Source of the DNA: Daphnia pulex
Lineage: Eukaryota > Arthropoda > Branchiopoda > Diplostraca > Daphniidae
Reading direction: 5' to 3'
Assembly (NCBI RefSeq): GCF_021134715.1
Contig: NC_060025.1
Span: 3,224,001 to 3,288,000, forward strand
DNA length: 64,000 bases
The notes beneath the pieces were generated by a model that worked only from the letters and a program-made list of their open reading frames with translations, had not been told where the DNA came from and made no database searches. Positions 10,313 through 19,282 of the stretch are shown here, piece after piece. Each line of letters starts with the position of its first letter. The first letter of the stretch is position 1. Position numbers and translations under genes: made by a program.

Positions 10313-10513
10313 CAACACAGTCTTCACCAGTGAACTGATACTGATCCGATTCCGTGTCGTTAAAAAACGGATTTTTTGAGGGCCGTAGAACGGATTGGTT
10401 TCCGTTCTCTTACGCTAGAGTCGCATGAAGGCAATAACGTTATGCCTACCCTCTAGCGCCTCTAGCTGATTCATAATCGGATTCGTTTCAGTTAACCGAT
10501 TTTGACTGTGTTG
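10313..10513. repeat. 201-bp MITE-like terminal block of the foldback element
   Basis: The outermost part of the left arm is itself bounded by 10-bp inverted repeats, CAACACAGTC at 10313-10322 and GACTGTGTTG at 10504-10513. It contains inner palindromic pieces (CGCTAGAG near 10422 and CTCTAGCG near 10451). The mirror block is at about 13948-14148. The large element could therefore be a composite carried by two inverted small elements, although this is inference. Confidence 0.6.
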
Positions 10514-10548
10514 TCTCTTCATTGACAGTTGGTGTTTACAAACCCAGA

Positions 10549-11435
10549 ATGAATGACAACAATCTTTTTAAATTGCTAGCTACTGAACGAGTAGAAGTGA
10601 ATAAAAGTGCTAGTGAAAAGGACAATTGTAAAGAATAAAAGCCATTTATAAGTTATAACTCCTGTTTTCTCGACTAGTGTGTGGTTTAAGAGTAGCTGTC
10701 ACCAATAATTAGTCAAAGGAAACAGTATATGATGTGCATTAGTAGCCTATGATGTGAAACAGACAGGTATAATTTAAAAACGAATTTAATCAAAACCTGG
10801 TTATCAATTTTTATAATTTTATTAGTTTGCAGGACAAAATTGGAGAGCTGGAGCAACAAGAAGTAAATCAAAACAGCACAAAAAAGCAGTCTAAGAAAAA
10901 AGACGCAGTAGGTAATACTATAATAATGAGAAACTAAGTAACAACTTTCACTTTTGTCAATTGCATCATCACAGTCATATAATATAATTGTTTTTGTCAT
11001 GAATGCAAAACTAAAACTTTATGCGTATTATGCTTTTCATTTAGGAGGCTATAAGCTCTCACCGGTTAAGCTCTCCTATAGAACATGATTGGATTGATTG
11101 GCCATTTAAATGCTGTTTAAAATCAATCACTCTTTATCAATGAGAATGGATATTCTACTACGGATACATGGTTGCTGGTTTATATGTGTGGATTGATTTA
11201 ACACCAATATTGAGCTAGGTATCTTGTCTTAATTTGATTGTGTTGTTGATTTTTGTTGTCCCCTCTATTAATCTGTTTTTCTTTTTGTAGTTACGTGACG
11301 CTGACGGCAAAGTCTTCGTTTTCATTACAACACTACATGATTGCTGGGCAGGTGAAGGCTTACCAAGCTGTTTTTAGTTCCGTCTTATGGAATCCTGAAG
11401 AAACTTCGAAAGTTGCGTCTACTAGATGGGATTGA
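10549..11435 (+). pseudogene. Exon-like segments inside the left arm (transposase or captured-gene remnant)
   Basis: Three segments look exonic. An ATG at 10549 opens 29 codons (MNDNNLFKLLATERVEVNKS and nine more) before TAA. A segment from about 10833, after a TTTGCAG acceptor, reads DKIGELEQQEVNQNSTKKQS followed by KKKDAV up to a GTAATA donor, as a short coiled coil followed by a basic stretch. A third follows TTTTTGTAG at about 11290 and reads through SSVLWNPEETSKVASTRWD to a stop at 11435. All are mirrored in the right arm, where the one difference in the first segment (AAT to AAC) is synonymous. The phases do not join cleanly, so I do not propose a protein. Confidence 0.35.
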
Positions 11436-11661
11436 TTAATTAATTTCTTAGACTAGAAGTACGTGTCATAACTGTCATTCTGTGTTGTTCAGTTAACAAG
11501 GCTTGTCGCTCGATTTCACGCGAATAATTCATGAGAAATACAAATTTCGTAACACACAAATGTATTGTAGGCTATTAGCCGTGTAAGACGCAAACAGTAG
11601 ACAATAGAACAGATGAGCTATTAAAATAATTATAATCTTAAAGATAATCACTATGCACTTA

Positions 11662-12230
11662 AAATCAACGGTTTTTGAATTCATATGTGGTTTCCTCATG
11701 AAAAATGGAGTATGGTTCATTTTTTTCTGGCGGAAGCCAGCATAGCGTTACGTAAACAGGGGTTAAAAATGGTTCAGGGTGAATTACACGTATACACATA
11801 CCCAATAGACTGTTTTTGAATACATATTTGGGTTCCGCGTGAAAAGTTGAGCATAGGATACTAGTTTTATTATTATTGGCGGCAGCCTGCATGGCATTTA
11901 TGGGCATCAGCGTGAAAACTCGTTCGACGTTAATTATATGTACGTGCGTATAAAATAGGGGGTTTTTGTATTCATATTCGGATTCCGCGTAAGAATTTGG
12001 GTATAGAATATTAGTTTTTTATTATTGGCGGGAGGTTGCATAGTATTTATGGGCGTCAGCGTGAAAAATCGTTCGGCGTGAATTACAGGCATATGCGTGG
12101 AAAATTGATTGTTTCTGAGTTCATATTTGGATTCAGCTTAAAAAGTTGAATGAGAACAATAGTTTTGGCGGGAGTTTGTTATTTGTGACGAAAAAAATTT
12201 TTGACAAAAGTCGCCTAGATAAAGAATGCG
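11662..12230. repeat. Diverged tandem repeat array, ~147-bp unit, at the inner end of each foldback arm
   Basis: A unit beginning like GTTTTTGAATTCATATTTGG and containing TTGGCGGGAG..GCAT, TTTATGGGC and CAGCGTGAAAA occurs at about 11670, 11811, 11961 and 12110 (spacings 141, 150 and 149). The same array is inverted at about 12330-12800. The central 200 bp between the two arrays no longer pair well, which gives the palindrome a natural loop. Confidence 0.7.
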
Positions 12231-14148
12231 AATTGGGTCGTTTTGTTTCTATAAAAAATTTCGTCGAAAACGAATAACTACCGCAGGCTCCCGCCAAATA
12301 TATTGAAATTATCATCTCTAATACAAATTTTTACGCTGAATCCAAATATGAACTCAGAAACAATCAATTTTCCACGCATATGCCTGTAATTCACGCCGAA
12401 CGATTTTTCACGCTGACGCCCATAAATACTATGCAACCTCCCGCCAATAATAAAAAACTAATATTCTATACCCAACTTCTTACGCGGAATCCGAATATGA
12501 ATACAAAAACCCCCTATTTTATACGCATGTACATATAATTAACGCCGAACGAGTTTTCACGCTGATGCTCATAAATGCCATGCAGGCTGCCGCCAATAAT
12601 AATTAAACTAGTGTTCTATACTCAACTTTTCACGCGGAACCCAAATATGTATTCAAAAACAGTCTATTGTGTATGTATATACGTGTAATTTACCCCGAAC
12701 GATTTTTAACCCCTGTTTACGTAACGCTATGCTGGCTTCCGCCAGAAAAAATGAACCATACTCCATTTTTCATGAGGAAACCACACATTTTATGTGCATA
12801 GTGATTATCTTTAAGATTATAATTATTTTAATAGCTCATCTTTTCTATCGTCTACTGTTTGGGTCTTACACGGCTAGCCTACAGTACAAACTACAATACA
12901 TTTGTGTGTTACGAAATTTGTATTTCTCATGAATTATTCGCGTGAAATCGAGCGACAAGCCTTGTTAACTGAACAACACAGAATGACAGTTATGACACGT
13001 ACTTCTAGTCTAAGAAATTAATTAATCAATCCCATCTAGTAGACGCAACTTTCGAAGTTTCTTCAGGATTCCATAAGACGGAACTAAAAACAGCTTGGTA
13101 AGCCTTCACCTGCCCAGCAATCATGTAGTGTTGTAATGAAAACGAAGACTTTGCCGTCAGCGTCACGTAACTACAAAAAGAAAAACAGATTAATAGAGGG
13201 GACAACAAAAATCAACAACACAATCAAATTAAGACAAGATACCTAGCTCAATATTGGTGTTAAATCAATCCACACATATAAACCAGCAACCATGTATCCG
13301 TAGTAGAATATCCATTCTCATTGATAAAGAGTGATTGATTTTAAACAGCATTTAAATGGCCAATCAATCCAATCATGTTCTATAGGAGAGCTTAACCGGT
13401 GAGAGCTTATAGCCTCCTAAATGAAAAGCATAATACGCATAAAGTTTTAGTTTTGCATTCATGACAAAAACAATTATATTATATGACTGTGATGATGCAA
13501 TTGACAAAAGTGAAAGTTGTTACTTAGTTTCTCATTATTATAGTATTACCTACTGCGTCTTTTTTCTTAGACTGCTTTTTTGTGCTGTTTTGATTTACTT
13601 CTTGTTGCTCCAGCTCTCCAATTTTGTCCTGCAAACTAATAAAATTATAAAAATTGATAACCAGGTTTTGATTAAATTCGTTTTTAAATTATACCTGTCT
13701 GTTTCACATCATAGGCTACTAATGCACATCATATACTGTTTCCTTTGACTAATTATTGGTGACAGCTACTCTTAAACCACACACTAGTCGAGAAAACAGG
13801 AGTTATAACTTATAAATGGCTTTTATTCTTTACAATTGTCCTTTTCACTAGCACTTTTATTCACTTCTACTCGTTCAGTAGCTAGCAATTTAAAAAGATT
13901 GTTGTCGTTCATTCTGGGTTTGTAAACACCAACTGTCAATGAAGAGACAACACAGTCAAAATCGGTTAACTGAAACGAATCCGATTATGAATCAGCTAGA
14001 GGCGCTAGAGGGTAGGCATAACGTTATTGCCTTCATGCGACTCTAGCGTAAGAGAACGGAAACCAATCCGTTCTACGGCCCTCAAAAAATCCGTTTTTTA
14101 ACGACACGGAATCGGATCAGTATCAGTTCACTGGTGAAGACTGTGTTG

Positions 14149-14947
14149 CGTCTCGACTGCTGTGCTGCGTGTGACTTGTCTCGGGCTCGTGACGTTGATG
14201 GATGAGCCGTTTTCATACTAGATTTTAAATTTTGAAAATGTGCCCACGTTAATAAATAATTCGATTTTTCACATTTACAGTTCAGTTTTTGTTCCAATAT
14301 CGTACGCATGGTTGTGATTGACGAAAACTTTAGCTTATTTTGTCACTTTTTTCGTCCATCACACGTAAACTACAAAAATGTGGTATTTTAATAATTCAAT
14401 TTCATGGGTTGGAACAATATTTCAGTTTTGCCATACTGTAGAATCAATTAGGAAAAGTTTAGTGCTGAAGCATTTTTAAAATAAGGCGAAACAAGGTGAC
14501 AGGCAGCATACCATTGTGTAGGTTTTGAAGTTAGCTGGATATCTTTTCAGATGTATATTCCTTAGAACTGAAATTGAGATGATGTTGCATTCCAGTTGAA
14601 AATCAGGTGAGTGTGCTTGCTACTATTCTTAGTCTTAGTGTTATAGAGTTTATTTTATTACACGTGGATTAACCAAAAAGTGATTAGTTAATGTTTTATA
14701 TTTGTAGACAAATTTTGAAGCTGTAAGATTACGAAACCATGCAATCTACCATATCCAGACTTGGGGATCAAGAGTTTGTGAAAGGTAAGCTGTTGTTGAG
14801 AAAACAAGCTAAAGTTACATGATTCACATCTTGTATACAACTTGCTTATACAGGTCCCCAATTGCAGGAAGCCTGTAACTATCCACACGCGGTCACAGAG
14901 GGACTCGCGATAAGGAGGAACTACTAAACTTTCTACGGCAGTTGTAG
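14149..14947. other. Intergenic; possible relic exons of a bromodomain gene
   Basis: After the right target-duplication copy (14149-14155) no intact gene is seen. Splice-like borders occur around 14735-14789 (segment ETMQSTISRLGDQEFVK before GTAAGC) and after TATACAG at about 14853. Together with the next feature they could be decayed exons, although the frames carry stops. Confidence 0.3.
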
Positions 14948-15123
14948 ACCTCAAGAGTTCCTGGCCTTTTTCATGAGCCCGACGATAAAAAGCAGGTCCC
15001 CGACTATTATCAGTTCATCAAGGACCCCATGACTTTGGTGGAGACCGGATTGCAGAGAGACATCACCAATGGCTTTTGGAGTTTATTACCGATCATCGTC
15101 AAGATTTCACTTTTTATTGAATA
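14948..15123 (+). pseudogene. Bromodomain fragment, truncated relic
   Basis: The frame reads FHEPDDKKQVPDYYQFIKDP followed by MTLVETGLQRDITNGFWSLL before a stop. This matches the ZA-loop and helix-A region of bromodomains: F..PV....VPDYY..IK.PMDL, including the conserved P-D-Y-Y and P-M residues. Bromodomains bind acetyl-lysine on histones and are about 110 residues long with four helices. Here the C-terminal half, including the acetyl-lysine-binding Asn, is absent and an in-frame stop lies just upstream at 14945. The parent gene (TRIM24/33, BAZ or another type) cannot be told. Confidence 0.6.
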
Positions 15124-17396
15124 GTAGGTAAGTGTAAATTCAATTTATTATACAGCAATCGACACTTGAGAACAAGTGGTAACGCGTAAAGTGACACCTA
15201 TATGAATAATTTGTTATTGTAGGCTACGACAAATGTTGTCCTTCGTGCTTGATGGTGACCAAGGAGTCGTATGTCACTTGTGAATGCCTTCCATTTAAGT
15301 ATATTTCTTATTACATTTTCAGTTTCAACATGATCCAATGATGAAGATTCTTATGAATTATTTTAGCAATTGTCATTGTAGAGTTCAGACATCGTAGATC
15401 GTTGTGGACTTGTGGACAATTTTTAGCTTTCTTCTTCACCTTCTCCTAATTAAGTAATTATTTCTTCAAATGGGTTAAATATGTTGAATGAAAAAAGTTA
15501 AAATATTTCTCTCTAAATGATTAGAAATATAATTTCTATCCACTTCCAGTCGATAGAAGTCGAAACTGTTTTTATTGAACAATCCAGTCTCCCCCTTCTT
15601 TCTTTATAGAAATATCTTAACAGAGATGTTATTTTATTTTTCTGTAATAGAGCTACCGTGTTCACTTCTGGTTTCGCCATCGCAACCGATAGAATCGTTG
15701 TAGTTCATTTTTAAATTTAGATCTGATTAATTAGGGCCTGTGCCACAACCATCTGGCCACAACGAAGCATACAACCCCAACCGGGGTCACTAGTCATACC
15801 GGAATCTCCAATTGGAGGAAAATTTCTACGATATGTAGAATTAAATTTACATCTGAATTAAGTTTATCCAGATCAATAAAAAATCTTTAATTGAGTAAAG
15901 TTCTCGGCTATAGAAATGACTATTTAACGCCTTCTAGTTTTTGTGTCGCTTTCTCGGCCGAGTATCCATACAGGTTCATCATTAAACTTCGAATCCCTGA
16001 CGTTCAAGAAAGATGCCACTCGTAAGTTACAAAAGCTTCACAGGCTTCAAGTATTCTTTTTGTGTTGACAATAAACAATTTTTTAAATGGAAATTAATAG
16101 CTTAATAACTAGAATTACGCATCGCATTCGGAGACAGACAAACAGTAAGCCACCTTGCGCTCGCTGACGTGACTATTTTATTTTACTGTTTTACCAAACT
16201 CCCAAACTCCCAAAAGGGAACTGAAGCGCTACACAGAGTTCAAATGCTAAAATTGAAGTTGAATACAGTGACGATGGCCGATGTTGATAAAAGAGATGGT
16301 TCCTGTAACAGAAGGATTGTTAATTGGTGACGCTGAAAGGGCCAAGATTTCCCAGCTTACTATTTCTTCCCGCATCCTATTACAAAGATCGTTTACGCAT
16401 TAAACTGAAACAGGTTTTACATAACTACATAACATCCGTGTGCATCCGCGGATTTCTTCATTTTTATTTCGACAATATCCTTTGCTTGCGCAGTCCAGTC
16501 CTCAACTATAAGATAGATGCACGGTAAACCGTAAACTACATCAACTAAAAATAATGTTCCATCATGTGACCGCTAGATGGCTGAAGTATTCAGAAACACG
16601 AGATTATGGAAACATAAAAAAAATAAAACAACAAAAGAACAGGATTTTTATACATTTATTCTGCTGGCTTTTCACGATTAATGGTTAATTGGAAGTCAGC
16701 TGACCTAAAGAAAAAACTTCCCTAATAAATGATTAAAGTTACCGGCGTGATTTCTCCCTTTTGAAGGTTTCGTATGTAAATCGCAAATGTTTCTAAGGGG
16801 CTTCACATCGCACGAAAAGACCAAACACCAATTTTTCACAAGCCAACGCAAAGTATTTTACACGGATAGCCATTGAATGAAAACTTAGAACTATCGCTCG
16901 GATTTCCTTATTCCGACATTTTTCACATTTTTGGGCGCTGGTCTTAAGTTAAAGGAAAAAATCTCATCGTAGGAAGCCAATACATTTTATACGCGGGCTA
17001 TTTTAAAAAATCATTCGATAAGATCTTGCCAAGTATTACACTATTTCACACCACTGCCAGCCGGTACAGCATAGTTAAGTTTCACAGATACTTGTTTTTG
17101 TAGAAAACTTTTCAAACTCTTTTCATAGTGGAGGGTACGAATTTTATTCTAGACTTTGATTGCGTGTATGATATTTTGTACAGTCTTGATTAACATTCTT
17201 TTCGTTACTGCTGTGAATATTAGACTTTAGAATTCATCAATTCCTTTAAAATGTTCGTACCCAACCGCAGCTGTTCAAATTCAGATGGGCCGTCAAAAAT
17301 ATTGGAGAGATGAAAAAGCGGGACGCCAAAATCAACACGGACATATAAATACGTCGCTCACGGAATTAGAAATTTACATTCAATGACATCACACCT
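15124..17396. other. Intergenic; no gene recognised
   Basis: No open frame above about 70 codons has family features. A phrase [12 protein letters not shown] in one frame near 15740-15780 resembles a BOP1-type motif but is isolated. The piece near 16655-16680 repeats the phrase noted near 370. Confidence 0.4.
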
Positions 17397-17516
17397 CCAG
17401 CTGCATCTTGTGAACCTGGTGCCCCTGTAGTATATGCTGTGGTCTATTATGAAATCTGTGAGGCCATTCGCACCAAAAGTCGGATCCTTGATCCGTCTCT
17501 ACTTTTAGCCTTCTAA
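17397..17516 (+). pseudogene. Chitinase (GH18) fragment
   Basis: The frame contains VVYYEICEAIRTKS, close to MAYYEICDAIHNKG of the chitinase-like gene 0.6 kb downstream and to the family's YYEIC phrase. It is preceded by PAASCEPGAP, like the P/G-rich loop in front of YYEIC in chitinases, and ends in TAA. Only about 35 codons survive. It is probably a relic of a tandem chitinase copy. Confidence 0.6.
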
Positions 17517-18004
17517 TAGCCTAAACGTTTTTAGATTTCCAAAACCAATTATCTATACCAAAACTCCAAATATGTTTTCGGGAGTATCGGGTTCTGCTTT
17601 TATAAATAGTTGTTTGTTCTACAAGTTAAAACACTTTGGCATATAATTGAATGTGTGACAAAGTACAAAAGATCCCCCCCCCCCCACGTAAAACTGATAC
17701 CCTTTTGCTTATCACTGCCGGCGGATGTATATCAAGTCTCGTATTTAGTCAAAGGCTATAATGGTGTTTATCTTTTTATGTTGCTGGTGAAATCAGTTAA
17801 AAATGAGCTCATTCTGATATCTTGATACGAATACATAAACCGTGTGGACTTATAATTTTCATTCAGTTCCAAAATCATTATGACCAAATAACAAAAGGTA
17901 GGCAATTATACAGATAAATAATTTTATTTTTATTAAACTGAACGTAACTTAACTACCCATAGCAATTTTTAAGTTTTACTGTCTGTGGACGATATTACGG
18001 GGCA
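17517..18004. other. Short intergenic spacer with a poly-C run
   Basis: A run of 13-14 C lies near 17672-17686. No gene is seen. The right end would be the promoter and leader of the chitinase-like gene. No exon encoding a signal peptide was recognised. Confidence 0.4.
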
Positions 18005-19282
18005 ATGAACAATCAACAACCTATGATAGTTGGTTATTATCCCAACTGGAACTACAGACGTGAAGGTATAACAGCTAGTTCCAAATGTCTCAATTAGTTT
18101 TCAAAAACAAATTTTTGCTTGTTAAAGATGCTTCATTCGACACAAATAACATCGATCCGAGATTGTACACGCACTTAATCTACGCGTATGCCGCGTTGAA
18201 CAAAAAGACCTTTTGTCTCAAGAGTACAAATGAGTGGATCGACATAAAAGATGAAGGATACAAACAGTTTACCGACCTCAAGACTAGAAATCCCCAGCTG
18301 AAGCTGATGATTTCTCTTGGCGAGTGGACAGATTCTACCAAGAACAAAACCACAAAGTACTTCCAGCTTGTGTCCAGCCCCAGAAACATCGACACGTTCG
18401 TCAAATCGGCTCTGGAATTCCTGGAGAAATACAATTTCGACGGATTAGATTTGCATTGGAAATATCCAAACACAGAGGAAGACAGAACTGGATTCACTAA
18501 TTTGATCGTAGCTCTTCACAACGCTTTAAAGCCTTACGGTTACCTGTTAAGTGCTGCCGTTCCTCCAACAGCTTCCGCAATCAACGCCGGTAACAATTAT
18601 TGTCCACAAATTTTATGATTTAAATTGAAATGAGAATTTGAATAAAGGTTACGATGTTCCAGTCGTGAATAAAAGGTTAGATTTTATCAACGTGATGGCC
18701 TATGACTTTCACGGACCTTGGGGCTCGGAAGTGATCAAAGCTGACCATCACTCTCCTCTCCGTCAGCGATTACGAGAGACAAATTCCGAATTGAATGTCG
18801 ATTGCGCCATCAATTATTGGATTCGCCAGGGTATGTCGCCCGCCAAAATCATCATGGGAATACCTCTGTACGGAAGGAGTTGGATACTTTCTTCCAACGT
18901 CACTACACCACCGGCTCCCGCTCACGGTCCTCTTCCTAAAGGAGAAGTTGCTCACGAGGACGGCACGATGGCTTATTACGAAATTTGTGATGCCATTCAC
19001 AATAAGGGCTGGACGGTTTACAAGACGAGTCAAGCCATGGGTCCTTATGCCGTTTCTCCGGCCGCCAATCGCAGGATGTGGGTCGGGTACGACGATCCGG
19101 CCATGGCAATCGCAAAAACTAATTACGTATTATCGAAAGGATTGGGTGGAGTCATGCTATGGGATATTAGTATGGATGACTTCCAGGGCATATCCGGTGC
19201 AGGGCCCAACCCCGTGACCAATGCGATTATTCAAACTATTTCGCAATACAATAGCAGTTCTACAATGTTCCCTTTTGTTTGA
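18005..19282 (+). CDS. Chitinase-like GH18 protein, catalytic residues lost
   Basis: Three exons (18005-18065, 18098-18589, 18648-19282) sum to 1,188 nt, 395 aa. GH18 enzymes cut chitin with a DXXDXDXE motif at the end of strand 4. Here residues 135-142 read DGLDLHWK: the third Asp is His (140) and the proton-donor Glu is Lys (142), so hydrolysis is not expected. The fold is otherwise kept: VGYYPNW (9-15), LKLMISLGEW (normally SxGGW), INVMAYDFHGPWG, GIPLYGRSW, MAYYEICDAI, VGYDD and GGVMLWDISMDDF. There is no signal peptide or chitin-binding domain, so the product would be cytosolic unless a 5' exon is missed. The second intron (18590-18648 region) is a canonical 58-nt one. The first would be only 32 nt, which is suspiciously short; a frameshift is the alternative. 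Chitinase-like lectins or growth factors (IDGF type, Glu to Gln) are the nearest functional parallel. Confidence 0.7.

Larger units (their letters stand above)
10313..14148. mobile_element. 3.8-kb foldback element: two ~1.8-kb inverted arms flanked by a 7-bp direct repeat
   Basis: The left arm (10313 to about 12137) is the reverse complement of the right arm (about 12330 to 14148). Paired coordinates sum to 24461 across the outer 1.3 kb, so that part is free of net gaps. After small indels near 11570 and 11660 the sum becomes 24472. The ends are CAACACAGTC and GACTGTGTTG. Outside them CGTCTCG lies on both sides as a direct repeat (10306-10312 and 14149-14155), the pattern of a 7-bp target duplication. 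The outer arms are almost identical; one visible difference is T versus C at 10553. Four diverged tandem units sit at the inner end of each arm. No full-length transposase is seen, so it is probably non-autonomous. Superfamily is not assigned: 7 bp is not the usual size for hAT or P elements (8 bp). A palindromic break-repair duplication is the alternative. Confidence 0.85.

Noticed and set aside
10713-11000. 95-codon open frames present in both foldback arms (also 13461-13748)
   Set aside because: The translation is hydrophobic and low-complexity. It lies antisense to the more plausible exon-like segment and is duplicated simply because the arms are inverted copies.
15725-15790. BOP1-like phrase [12 protein letters not shown]
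   Set aside because: Isolated dozen residues with no flanking similarity; could be chance.
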